DNA of 21,035 nucleotides from Verrucomicrobia bacterium UBA740 (GTDB lineage Bacteria > Verrucomicrobiota > Kiritimatiellia > RFP12 > UBA1067). Where the stretch lies: the NCBI GenBank assembly GCA_002298665.1, contig DBKW01000050.1, positions 9,475-30,509 of the forward strand, written 5' to 3'. The position numbers and the translations under genes are program-made. A model generated the notes under the pieces. It was not told where the DNA came from. It saw only the letters and a program-made list of their open reading frames with translations, and searched no databases. Each line of letters begins with the position of its first letter. The stretch's first letter is position 1. This document shows, one piece after another, positions 13,177-21,035 of the stretch.

Positions 13177-15072
13177 ATGGCGTGCGTGTATCAGAGAGTC
13201 GTGGCGGCCGTACCCCGCGTGAAACCGGGTGATATTTCGGCGAATCTCGCGGAAATCGTCCATTTGCTGGACGCGCCCGGGATGGCGGACGCCGCGGCCG
13301 CCGTTTTCCCCGAACTCTGCCTGACGGGCTACACCTGCGCAGACCTCTTTTACCGTCCGTCCCTGCTGGAGGCGGCCGAGTCGGCCCTGGCGGATCTGGT
13401 CCGGCAGACGCTTTCGCGCGACCTGCTGATTGTCGTGGGTCTGCCCGTGCGCCAGGACGGGCGCATCTTCAACTGCGCGGCGGTCCTCTACAAGGGCTTG
13501 AAGGGCCTCGTCCCCAAAAGCTACCTGCCCAGCACGCGCGAGTTCTACGAATCGCGTTGGTTCGCGACGGCCGGAGAACGCACGGCGGACGCGCTCGATT
13601 TCGCCGGCGAGAAGGACGTGCCTTTCGGGAACGACTTGGTGTTCGCCGCGGGGGAGGCGGTCTACGGCGTGGAGATCTGCGAGGACATGTGGACGGCGAA
13701 TCCGCCTTCCACACGCCTGGCGCTTCAAGGCGCGAACATCCTCCTCAATCCGAGCGCCTCGAACGAAGTCGTAGGCAAGACGGAATACCGCCGCGCCCTT
13801 GTGACGGGCCAGTCGGCGCGCTGTCTGGCCGCCTACATCTACGCGGGGGCCGGTCCGGGCGAATCCACGACGGACCTCGTTTTCGGCGGGCACACCCTTA
13901 TAGCGGAGAACGGCGCGCTGCTGGCGGAAGGTTCCCGCTTCTGCCGCGCTTCCCACCTGATCGCCGCTGACGTGGATGTCGATTTCCTGAACTACGAACG
14001 GTCGGCGAACTTCGCCTTCCGCCAGGCGGCCCGGACGACGGACCCCGTGCGCCGCATCGAACTGGGCGAAATGCCGCGGACGGTCGAGGGCCCCCTGCGG
14101 CGTCCGCACGACCCCCACCCCTTCGTGCCCAGCGCGGCGGACGACCGGGCGCTGCGGTGCGCGGAAATACTGGCGATCCAATCGACGGGGCTGGCCACGC
14201 GCCTGGAGGCCCTACGCTGCCGCACGGTCGTTCTGGGCCTTTCGGGCGGACTCGACAGCGCCCTGGCCTTGCTGGTCTGCGTGGAGGCGTTCGACCGCCT
14301 GGAACTGCCGCGGGACGGCATCCGCTGCTATTCGCTGCCGGGATTCGGCACGACGAAGCGGACGAAGAGCAACGCCGAAGAACTGTGCGCGGCGCTGGGC
14401 GTCCCGCTCGAGACGGTGGACATCTCGGATCTGGCCCGCCTGAATCTCGCCGAACTTGGCCGCGACGAGAGCGAGAAGGACGTCACCTACGAGAACGCGC
14501 AGGCGCGCGGGCGCACGTATTTCCTCATGAACAAGGCCAACCAGCTGGGCGCGCTCGTCGTGGGGACGGGCGACCTTTCGGAGCTGGCGCTGGGCTGGTG
14601 CACGTACAACGGCGACCACATGAGCATGTACGGCGTGAACGCGGGCGTCCCCAAGACGCTCGTGCGCTACGTCGTGGAGTGGTACGCGAACGAAAAGGAC
14701 GCGCGCGCCCAAGCCCCTCTCCTCGGCATTCTCGCCACGCCCGTCAGCCCGGAACTCCTGCCCCCGACCGCGGCGGGCGAAATCGCGCAGAAGACCGAGG
14801 ACAAGGTCGGCCCCTACGAACTCCACGATTTCTATCTCTACCACTTCCTGCGGCGCGGCGCTTCCAAGGAAAAGATCCGGCGCCTGGCGTACGAAACGTT
14901 CCCGGACTACGCCCGCGAGACCCTGGACAAGTGGCTGGACGTCTTTTTCGTCCGCTTCCGGACCCAGCAGTTCAAGCGCAGCTGCCTGCCGGACGGACCC
15001 AAGGTGGGAAGCGTCAACCTGTCGCCGCGTGGCGATTGGCGCATGCCGAGCGATTTGGCGGTTCTGATTTAA
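13177..15072 (+). CDS. nadE: Glutamine-hydrolysing NAD+ synthetase
   Basis: Final step of NAD+ synthesis: amidates deamido-NAD+ using ATP and glutamine-derived ammonia. 631 residues in two domains. The N-terminal nitrilase-type glutaminase has the triad E46 (FPELCLTGY), K114 (KSYLP) and C168 (EICEDMW). The C-terminal synthetase has the ATP pyrophosphatase loop SGGLDS (356-361), PGFGTTKRTKSNAEEL, and GTGDLSELALGWCTYNGDHM. Length and both active sites are complete. AGGAA (13161-13165) lies 11 nt before the ATG. Co-directional with glgA and the exchanger gene with short gaps, suggesting one transcript. Confidence 0.95.
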   Translation: MACVYQRVVAAVPRVKPGDISANLAEIVHLLDAPGMADAAAAVFPELCLTGYTCADLFYRPSLLEAAESALADLVRQTLSRDLLIVVGLPVRQDGRIFNCAAVLYKGLKGLVPKSYLPSTREFYESRWFATAGERTADALDFAGEKDVPFGNDLVFAAGEAVYGVEICEDMWTANPPSTRLALQGANILLNPSASNEVVGKTEYRRALVTGQSARCLAAYIYAGAGPGESTTDLVFGGHTLIAENGALLAEGSRFCRASHLIAADVDVDFLNYERSANFAFRQAARTTDPVRRIELGEMPRTVEGPLRRPHDPHPFVPSAADDRALRCAEILAIQSTGLATRLEALRCRTVVLGLSGGLDSALALLVCVEAFDRLELPRDGIRCYSLPGFGTTKRTKSNAEELCAALGVPLETVDISDLARLNLAELGRDESEKDVTYENAQARGRTYFLMNKANQLGALVVGTGDLSELALGWCTYNGDHMSMYGVNAGVPKTLVRYVVEWYANEKDARAQAPLLGILATPVSPELLPPTAAGEIAQKTEDKVGPYELHDFYLYHFLRRGASKEKIRRLAYETFPDYARETLDKWLDVFFVRFRTQQFKRSCLPDGPKVGSVNLSPRGDWRMPSDLAVLI

Positions 15073-15087
15073 TGGAGGCTAAGTAAG

Positions 15088-16092
15088 ATGTATAGTGATT
15101 TGCCCCTGTGGCTTTCGCTTCTGTATATTGTGGGCGGCCTTGTCGCTTTGACCTGGTCCAGCGGAATCTTCGTGGACGGTTCAGCCGCGCTCGCGCGTCG
15201 GTGGGGCGTCTCGCCGTTCGTCATCGGCATGGTGATCATCGGCTTCGGCACGTCCGCCCCGGAACTCTGCGTGAGCGCGCTTTCGGGCATCGCCGGTCAT
15301 GCCGACCTTTCCCTCGGCAACGCCTACGGCAGCGACAACTTCAACATCGCCGTCATCCTCGGCGTCGCCGCCCTGATACGCCCCCTGGTCGTGAAGCCCA
15401 CGCTGGTCAAGTTTGGCGCGCCGCTTCTGACGCTCGTGTCCATCCTGCCGATGGCGCTTATTTGGGACGGACATCTCTCCCGCCTGGACGCGATCGTCCA
15501 CCTGGCCGTTTTCGCCATTGTCCTGCCGCTCTACTGCTGGATCGACCGCGCGCCGACGCTTGAAAACGCGGAAGAAGCCCCGACCCCCAGGCAGCATGCG
15601 CTTCTGGTCGACCTCCTTATGGTCGTCGGCGGTCTCGCGGTCTTGATCGGCTCGAGTCACTTTCTCGTCTGGGGCGCGGTCGACCTGGCGCGCGTCTGCG
15701 GCGTGAGCGAACTTTTGATTGGCCTGACGATCGTCGCCATCGGAACCTCCCTCCCCGAACTCGCCAGCGCCATCCAGTCCGCGCGGCGCGGTCAGGACGA
15801 ATTCGTGCTCGGCAACATCGTGGGCTCGAACTTCTTCAACACGCTCGCGGTCGTGGGCCTCTCCTGCACGATCAATCCCCCGGCGAAATTCTCGCCATAC
15901 ATCCTGACGCGCGACCTGCCGCTCATGATCGCGCTGTCGGCGTCCATCGCCCTGTTCGGCTACAACCGCCGCAATCCGTCCGCGAACGGCACGGTGACGC
16001 GCAAGGAGGCGCTTCTCTGGATTCTCGTCTACATCGTCTACACGGGCGTCATGCTCGTGCAGGAATCGCGGCCGGGGGTGTCCGCGCCGTGA
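15088..16092 (+). CDS. yrbG: Calcium/sodium antiporter, YrbG (CaCA) family
   Basis: Inner-membrane exchanger of the CaCA superfamily. 334 residues with about 10 hydrophobic segments and the two inverted alpha repeats that form the ion site: GFGTSAPELCVSALSGI with LGNAYGSDNFNI, and AIGTSLPELASAIQSARR with LGNIVGSNFFNTL. Both key acidic residues (GTSAPE, GTSLPE) are present. In the first repeat the usual GSN is GSD, a small departure. GGAGG (15074-15078) lies 9 nt before the ATG. Its stop overlaps the GTG start of the next gene (GTGA), a sign of translational coupling. Confidence 0.92.
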   Translation: MYSDLPLWLSLLYIVGGLVALTWSSGIFVDGSAALARRWGVSPFVIGMVIIGFGTSAPELCVSALSGIAGHADLSLGNAYGSDNFNIAVILGVAALIRPLVVKPTLVKFGAPLLTLVSILPMALIWDGHLSRLDAIVHLAVFAIVLPLYCWIDRAPTLENAEEAPTPRQHALLVDLLMVVGGLAVLIGSSHFLVWGAVDLARVCGVSELLIGLTIVAIGTSLPELASAIQSARRGQDEFVLGNIVGSNFFNTLAVVGLSCTINPPAKFSPYILTRDLPLMIALSASIALFGYNRRNPSANGTVTRKEALLWILVYIVYTGVMLVQESRPGVSAP

Positions 16093-16940
16093 AGCTCTCC
16101 GTCAAACTCGGTCTCGCCGTCCTGGCGGTCTATTTCGCCGCGGCGCTTTTCGGCGAAGCCGAGTACCGTCTGGCGCGCTGGCGGGACGTGACGCCAACCT
16201 ACAACGAGGTCCGCATGGAGGCGCGCTACCTGCCGCCGTTCGCCCCGGCGCCGGACGGCACGCGCTACTGGTTGGGGACGGACAATCTCGGGCGGAGCGT
16301 GGCGCGGCGTCTCGTGCAGGGCGCGCGCATCGCCTTCCACGTCGGCATCATGACCTCGCTGATCGCGATTCCGCTCGGCGTCGTGCTCGGTCTGCTGGGC
16401 GGCTACTTCGGCGGCAAGACGGACGCGCTCGTCGTGTGGCTTTGCGCGACGGTCGCCTCCATGCCCGGGCTGCTCTTCATCCTCGCCATCTCCGTCGTCG
16501 TGGGCCAGGGCCTGCTCGGGATCTACCTGGGCATCGGCCTGACGACCTGGGTGGGCGTCTGCCGCACGGTGCGCGGCGAAGTGATGAAGCACGTCGAGCG
16601 CGCCTACGTGCAGGCCGCGCGGACGCTGGGCTACTCCCCCTGGCGCATCATGTTCCGCCATATCCTCCCCAACGTCGCGCATATCGTCCTCATCCAGTTT
16701 TCCATCCGCTTCCCGTCCGCCGTGGCGACGGAAGTCTTCATTTCCTTTCTCGGCATCGGCGTGCAGGGCGAACCCAGCTGGGGCGTCATGATCAACAACG
16801 CGCGCCTGCGCCTCTGGCAGGGCGTCTGGTGGGAGATGGCCTTCACGACGCTCGCGATCTTTTTGCTCGTTCTCGTGTTCAACCATTTGGCGGACTGCCT
16901 GCGCGACCGGCTGGACCCGGCCCTGCACGCGGAACGCTGA
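16089..16940 (+). CDS. Orphan ABC transporter permease, OppC/DppC type
   Basis: Inner-membrane permease subunit of a peptide/nickel-class ABC importer. 283 residues. TM1 is about residues 8-22, then a periplasmic stretch ending in YWLGTDNLGRSVARRLVQGARI, the OppC signature. The core has GIMTSLIAIPLGVVLGLLGGYFGG and the ATPase-contact EAA loop YVQAARTLGYSPWRIMFRHILPN. The GTG start overlaps the exchanger stop in GTGA. No partner permease (OppB), ATPase or binding protein lies in the window, which is unusual since these normally sit together. It is full length and its motifs are intact, so it is not an obvious relic; partners may be elsewhere. Confidence 0.9.
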   Translation: MKLSVKLGLAVLAVYFAAALFGEAEYRLARWRDVTPTYNEVRMEARYLPPFAPAPDGTRYWLGTDNLGRSVARRLVQGARIAFHVGIMTSLIAIPLGVVLGLLGGYFGGKTDALVVWLCATVASMPGLLFILAISVVVGQGLLGIYLGIGLTTWVGVCRTVRGEVMKHVERAYVQAARTLGYSPWRIMFRHILPNVAHIVLIQFSIRFPSAVATEVFISFLGIGVQGEPSWGVMINNARLRLWQGVWWEMAFTTLAIFLLVLVFNHLADCLRDRLDPALHAER

Positions 16941-16962
16941 GCCGGCCAAGGAGGAGGCGCGT

Positions 16963-19683
16963 GTGAAGAAACTGTTCATTGTCGATTTGATGCCCTTTCT
17001 CTACAAGGGCCACTTCGTGTTCCTGCGCAATCCGCGCCTGACCGCGTCCGGTCTCAACACCTCCGCGCTCCTGGGTCTCGCGAACGGCCTCCTGGGCATC
17101 CTGCGCCGCGAAAAGCCCGACTACCTCGTCCTGGCGATGGACTCGACCGGCCCGACCTTCCGCAAGGAGGCCTATCCCCCCTACAAGGCCACGCGGCAGA
17201 AAATGCCCGAGGACCTCGCGGCCAACATCCCCTACGCGCTCGAGCTGGCGGACGCCCTGAACATCCCCGTCCTGCGCGCGGAAGGCTTCGAGGCGGACGA
17301 CGTGATGGGCACCCTGGCGCGCCTCGGCGCGGCGAAAGGCCTCTCGGTCTACCTCGCCACCCCAGACAAGGACGCCGCCCAGCTCGTCGCCCCCAACGTC
17401 CGCCTCTACCGTCCCGCCCACGCGGGCGACGCGGCGGAAATCTACGACGAGAAGCGGGTCTGCGAACATTGGCGCCTCGCTTCCCCCGCCCAGATGATCG
17501 ACTACCTCGCGCTCGCCGGCGACGCGTCCGACAACATCCCCGGCATCAAGGGCGTCGGCGAGAAGACGGCGGCGGACCTCCTCGCGCGCTTCGGCACCGT
17601 GGAAGGCATCCTCGCCCACGCCGCGGAACTGAAAGGCAAGCTCGCCGAACGCGTCGAGAATGGGCGCAAGGACGCGGAGATCTCCAAGTTCCTGACGACC
17701 ATCCGCACGGATGTCCCCCTGACCCCGGACTGGGACGCGTGCCGGTGCGACGGCTTCGACCGCGATAAACTCGCGCACGTCTGCGCCAAATACGAGCTCA
17801 CGCGCTTTGCCCGCGAAGTCCTCGCGCCGGCGGACGCGGCCGTGCTCGCCGTCCAGGCCGACGCGCCCCTCAAAACCCTCGCGGATGTCCCCCACGCCTA
17901 CGGACTCGTGACCACCGAGGACCAGGCCCGCGCGCTTCTGGACGAACTCATGAAGGAGCCGCGCATCGCCTTCGACACCGAGACGGCCGCCTATGACGGG
18001 CATGACGCGACCGAGGCGCATTTCTGCAAGCTCGTCGGCTTTTCCTTCGCCGTCGCCCCGGGCCGGGCGTGGTACGTGGACGGCGTCTTCGTCGACCTCT
18101 TCCGTGCGCTCTTCGCGGATCCGTCGAAAACCTTCGTCGGCCACAACGTCAAGTTCGACGAGTCCGTCCTCCTGCGCTACGGCATCGGCTTCGCCGCCAC
18201 GCCGCAGGACACCCTGCTGGCCCACTACTGCCTCGACGCGGCCGCGCGCCACGGCCTGGACACCCTCGCCGAGCAGGAACTCGCTTACCGCACGATCCCG
18301 ATCACGGACCTCATCGGCGTCAAGGAGCGCGGCAAATCCCAGCGCTCGATGGCGGACCTCAAGCCGGAAGCCATTCGCGACTACGCCGCGGAAGACGCGG
18401 ATGTCGCCCTGCAACTCGGCGCGAAGCTTTTCCCGGCCGTGGAGGCGGCGGGCTGCGCGAAGGCCCTGCACGACGTCGAGGAGCCTCTAGTCAAGGTGCT
18501 GATCGACATGGAGCGCGAAGGCGTGCGGCTCGACGTCGCGGCGCTCAAGGGCTACGGCGCCCGGCTCGACAAGGAGATTCTGGGCATCGTCACGAAAATC
18601 TCCGACTTGAGCGGACCCGGCTTCAACCCCGACAGCCCCCGGCAGTTGAGCGAACTCCTCTTCGGCAAACTCGGTCTCTCCACCGAGGGCATCAAGAAGA
18701 CCGCCACCGGCGGCTATTCGACGGACGAGAAGTCCCTTTCCCGTCTCATGGGGGCGCACCCGATCATCCCCCTCATCCTCGACTACCGCGCCTGCGCGAA
18801 GCTGAAGTCCACCTACGTCGACAAGCTTCCCGCGCTCATAGACGCGAACGGCCGCATCCACACGACGTTCTCCCAGGCCTTCACCGAAACCGGCCGCCTT
18901 TCCTCGGCGAACCCCAACCTGCAGAACATCCCCATCCGCACCCCCCGCGGCAAGCCCATCCGCCGCGCCTTCGTCGCCCGCGACGCGGACCACGTGCTCG
19001 TCTCGGCGGACTACTCCCAGATCGAGCTGCGCCTGATGGCGGCCTTCTCCAAGGACGAATCCATGCTGCAGGCCTTCCGCGACGGGGCGGATATCCACCG
19101 CGAGACGGCGAGCCGCGTCTACGGCATTTTCCCCGAGGCGGTGACGCCCGAGCAGCGCGCGTTCTGCAAGATGGTCAACTTCGGCATCATCTACGGCATC
19201 TCGGCCTTCGGTCTCGGCCAGCGCCTGAAAGTGCCGCGCAAGGAAGCCGCGCAGCTCATCGACACCTACTTCAGGCTCTACCCGCGCGTCAAGGCCTACA
19301 TGGAAGAGTCCATCGCCAAGGCGCGCGCGACCGGGTACGCCGTCACGGTCCTCGGTCGCCGGCGCACGCTGCGGGACATCAACTCCCGCAACGCCACGGC
19401 GCGGCAGGCCGCCGAGCGCGACGCCATCAACACCCCCATCCAGGGTAGCGCGGCGGATCTCATCAAGACCGCCATGGTCAATATCGACCGAGCCTTGCGT
19501 GCGGCGCATCTGCGCACCCGCTGCGTCCTCCAGATCCACGACGAACTCCTCTTCGACACGCCCCGCGACGAAGTCGGGCAGGTGAAGGCGATCGTCCGCA
19601 AGGAAATGACGACCGCCATCGATTTCGGCGTCCCGCTCGAAGTGAGCATCGGGGAGGGCGACAATTGGCTCGACGCGCACTAG
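16963..19683 (+). CDS. polA: DNA polymerase I, three-domain form
   Basis: Repair and Okazaki-fragment processing polymerase. 906 residues (E. coli 928). The N-terminal 5' nuclease is seen as EGFEADDVMGTLAR, TPDKDAAQLV and GDASDNIPGIKGVGEKTA. The 3'-5' exonuclease appears intact: FDTET with D338 and E340, VGHNVKFDE, and YAAEDADVALQL. The polymerase domain has TETGRLSSANPNLQNIP, SADYSQIELRL (D683), the O-helix KMVNFGIIYG (K736, F740) and LQIHDELLF (D860). F740 is the residue type that disfavours dideoxynucleotides. GTG start at 16963 with AAGGAGGA (16948-16955) 7 nt upstream. It ends TAG at 19681-19683 and overlaps the next gene by 19 bp. Confidence 0.97.
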   Translation: MKKLFIVDLMPFLYKGHFVFLRNPRLTASGLNTSALLGLANGLLGILRREKPDYLVLAMDSTGPTFRKEAYPPYKATRQKMPEDLAANIPYALELADALNIPVLRAEGFEADDVMGTLARLGAAKGLSVYLATPDKDAAQLVAPNVRLYRPAHAGDAAEIYDEKRVCEHWRLASPAQMIDYLALAGDASDNIPGIKGVGEKTAADLLARFGTVEGILAHAAELKGKLAERVENGRKDAEISKFLTTIRTDVPLTPDWDACRCDGFDRDKLAHVCAKYELTRFAREVLAPADAAVLAVQADAPLKTLADVPHAYGLVTTEDQARALLDELMKEPRIAFDTETAAYDGHDATEAHFCKLVGFSFAVAPGRAWYVDGVFVDLFRALFADPSKTFVGHNVKFDESVLLRYGIGFAATPQDTLLAHYCLDAAARHGLDTLAEQELAYRTIPITDLIGVKERGKSQRSMADLKPEAIRDYAAEDADVALQLGAKLFPAVEAAGCAKALHDVEEPLVKVLIDMEREGVRLDVAALKGYGARLDKEILGIVTKISDLSGPGFNPDSPRQLSELLFGKLGLSTEGIKKTATGGYSTDEKSLSRLMGAHPIIPLILDYRACAKLKSTYVDKLPALIDANGRIHTTFSQAFTETGRLSSANPNLQNIPIRTPRGKPIRRAFVARDADHVLVSADYSQIELRLMAAFSKDESMLQAFRDGADIHRETASRVYGIFPEAVTPEQRAFCKMVNFGIIYGISAFGLGQRLKVPRKEAAQLIDTYFRLYPRVKAYMEESIAKARATGYAVTVLGRRRTLRDINSRNATARQAAERDAINTPIQGSAADLIKTAMVNIDRALRAAHLRTRCVLQIHDELLFDTPRDEVGQVKAIVRKEMTTAIDFGVPLEVSIGEGDNWLDAH

Positions 19684-20942
19684 CCTGCGCCCTGCTCGCC
19701 GCCCTCGCCGGCGCCGGACCCCGTGCGGACGCGGAGCCGGTGGTGGACGAAACCACGAACCGCGTCGACCTGGCGGCCCTCGCCGCCTGCGGAACCGGCG
19801 AGACGAACGGCTGGACCGTCTCCGGACTGGTGGCCTACGGCTCCGCCAACAAAAACTTCAAGCCCAACGTGTCGCTCAAGAAGGCGGACAGCTTCGCCCG
19901 GTCGCCCGACTTCGGCGCACCCATCCGCCGCATCGCCTTCGACGTCCGCTCCTCTTCGGCGAAGTACCGCCGCCTCACGCTCGTTTCGCCGGACGGCGCC
20001 CCGCTCTACACGTGCGACTATACGCACTTCGAGAGCAAGGGGGATTTTGCGCCCTGCGTCTATGTCCCGACGAATCCCGTCCGCCGCTTTGCCTTCAAGT
20101 ACGACGGCGGCGGGCACAGCACCTCCTGGTCGATCGCCAACCTCGTCGTCGTGACGGGCGCGCCCGGACTCCAGCCCCCGACCGACCTTGCCGCGGCGAC
20201 GAACGCGGCGTTCACGCGCCTTTCCTGGCGGCATGATGCGCGCACGGTCTCCAACCGCGTGGACATCTACCGCCTGGACGTGGCGGCTCTGGGCTTCACG
20301 AACGAGGTCCGGCGGTATGACCTCTCGTGCCTTGTCGCGCCATCCGGAAAGTTGACGGAATGCTCCGCCCTCGTCGAGCAGACGTTCGGCGGCGAACTCC
20401 GCGGCGAGCGGCTGTACCTGTCGGGCGACCATCCCGGCGTCCTGCGCCTTTCAACCTCGAATGATCGCGGCCGGCTGGTTCTGGCGCGCCCCGCCGCGGC
20501 GACCCATCTGCGGCTCGTCCTCGCCCGCGCCGGCACGAACGACTGCGACGAAACGACGCTCGCCTGGGGACTCCCCGCGCAGACGAACATCCTCGCCACC
20601 TTGCGCCTGGCGGACACCTTCCGCACGAACCTGTGCCCGCTCGCCGCGGCGAAGGGCGCGGCGGAACTCCATCTCTTCACCGCGCGCCGAAAGACCAACA
20701 CCCGCCTGTTCGTCAAGGACCTCGCCTTCCTGTCCCTCCAGGAGACCCAGCACCGGCGCCGCCGCGTGCACACCGGCTTCGTGGCGCACGCCTCCCGCCT
20801 CGACGTGCGCGGACTTGCCGCGCGCCGTCCCCACATCTTCACGGTGACGGCGTACGCCGCGGACGGCGCATCCGCCCGTTCGGCGGACTCGGACGTGTTC
20901 TATCCGGTCCGTCCGCCCGGCTTTATCCTCGTCTTCGAATGA
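19665..20942 (+). CDS. Secreted protein of unknown function
   Basis: I do not recognise the family. 425 residues from a TTG at 19665, inside the last codons of polA; GGGGAGGG (19651-19658) gives a well-placed ribosome-binding site. The N-terminus MARRALACALLAALAGAG is a signal peptide with likely cleavage after ADA (23/24). Residues 45-165 look beta-rich (WTVSGLVAYGSANKNFKPNV, SWSIANLVVVTGAP), like a secreted jelly-roll or ligand-binding module. Residues 168-200 (PPTDLAAATNAAFTRLSWRH) resemble a fibronectin-III-like strand pattern and a similar stretch recurs near the C-terminus (RPHIFTVTAYAADGASARSADS). No catalytic motif is visible. The overlap suggests co-transcription with polA, without implying a shared function. 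Confidence 0.75.
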   Translation: MARRALACALLAALAGAGPRADAEPVVDETTNRVDLAALAACGTGETNGWTVSGLVAYGSANKNFKPNVSLKKADSFARSPDFGAPIRRIAFDVRSSSAKYRRLTLVSPDGAPLYTCDYTHFESKGDFAPCVYVPTNPVRRFAFKYDGGGHSTSWSIANLVVVTGAPGLQPPTDLAAATNAAFTRLSWRHDARTVSNRVDIYRLDVAALGFTNEVRRYDLSCLVAPSGKLTECSALVEQTFGGELRGERLYLSGDHPGVLRLSTSNDRGRLVLARPAAATHLRLVLARAGTNDCDETTLAWGLPAQTNILATLRLADTFRTNLCPLAAAKGAAELHLFTARRKTNTRLFVKDLAFLSLQETQHRRRRVHTGFVAHASRLDVRGLAARRPHIFTVTAYAADGASARSADSDVFYPVRPPGFILVFE

Positions 20943-20989
20943 CCCCGCCGCGCTTAGCCGACGCCCCCAAGCCACCCTTTTCGTGGTAG

Positions 20990-21011
20990 GGGCCGCAGTC
21001 CTCTGCGGCCC
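20990..21011 (+). terminator. Strong GC hairpin after the last gene
   Basis: Perfect 9-bp stem GGGCCGCAG (20990-20998), loop TCCT, CTGCGGCCC (21003-21011). Only a short T-run (TTTT, 21018-21021) follows, separated by GCCGCG, so it is a weak Rho-independent terminator candidate or a repeat-like palindrome. It lies 47 nt after the stop codon at 20942. The rest of the window to 21035 shows nothing else. Confidence 0.5.
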
Positions 21012-21035
21012 GCCGCGTTTTCGTCGTTGCCGTCG

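Noticed and set aside
1..21035. CRISPR arrays, insertion sequences, prophage or integrase genes
   Set aside because: No regularly spaced repeats, transposase or recombinase motifs were seen; the gene content is core-like.

Overview
The window looks like the replication-origin region of a GC-rich bacterial chromosome. Two genes, dnaA (running off the left edge) and mnmG/gidA, lie on the minus strand at the left. Every gene I accept from about 3.4 kb to the right edge is on the plus strand. The switch point is an AT-rich gap at 3059-3380 (about 65% A+T over 3061-3270 by hand count) with DnaA-box-like 9-mers. Three parS-type palindromes sit about 1 kb away inside mnmG. Divergent gene polarity, DnaA boxes, dnaA/mnmG and parS together make this gap a good oriC candidate. 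This is inference; no skew or search could be run.

Layout: 1-965 dnaA (3' end missing); 966-1099 dnaA control region with a perfect inverted pair of DnaA-like boxes; 1100-3058 mnmG with a parS-bearing insertion; 3059-3380 putative oriC and divergent promoters; 3381-3878 long-chain flavodoxin; 3879-4279 a gap with a terminator, a structured repeat, several hairpins and a second terminator; 4280-4900 upp; 4901-5915 an unrecognised tail-anchored coiled-coil gene with a long leader; 5916-9633 an apparent operon of AzgA-type purine permease, MscS channel and UraA-type permease; 9634-9900 a gap with a second copy of the structured repeat and a promoter; 9901-20942 a tightly spaced run of oadA-like biotin carboxyltransferase, glgA, nadE, a yrbG-type Ca2+/Na+ exchanger, an orphan OppC/DppC-type permease, polA and a secreted protein of unknown function. 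A strong hairpin closes the window.

Functional themes: replication and segregation (dnaA, oriC, parS, polA); nucleobase salvage (upp beside AzgA- and UraA-type carriers); carbon and redox metabolism (biotin carboxyltransferase, glycogen synthase, NAD synthetase, flavodoxin). A decarboxylase-type alpha subunit with flavodoxin and glycogen synthesis fits an anaerobic or fermentative Gram-negative. The style of GlgA and of the secreted protein made me think of the PVC group (Kiritimatiellota/Lentisphaerota-like), but that is a low-confidence impression.

The observations I rate highest are: parS sites that appear to have created an insertion in MnmG; two intergenic 42-nt hairpins whose stems differ by compensatory changes; six candidate promoters that all carry an extended -10 (TG-N-TATAAT-like); and an unexplained structured segment ending in a terminator just before upp.
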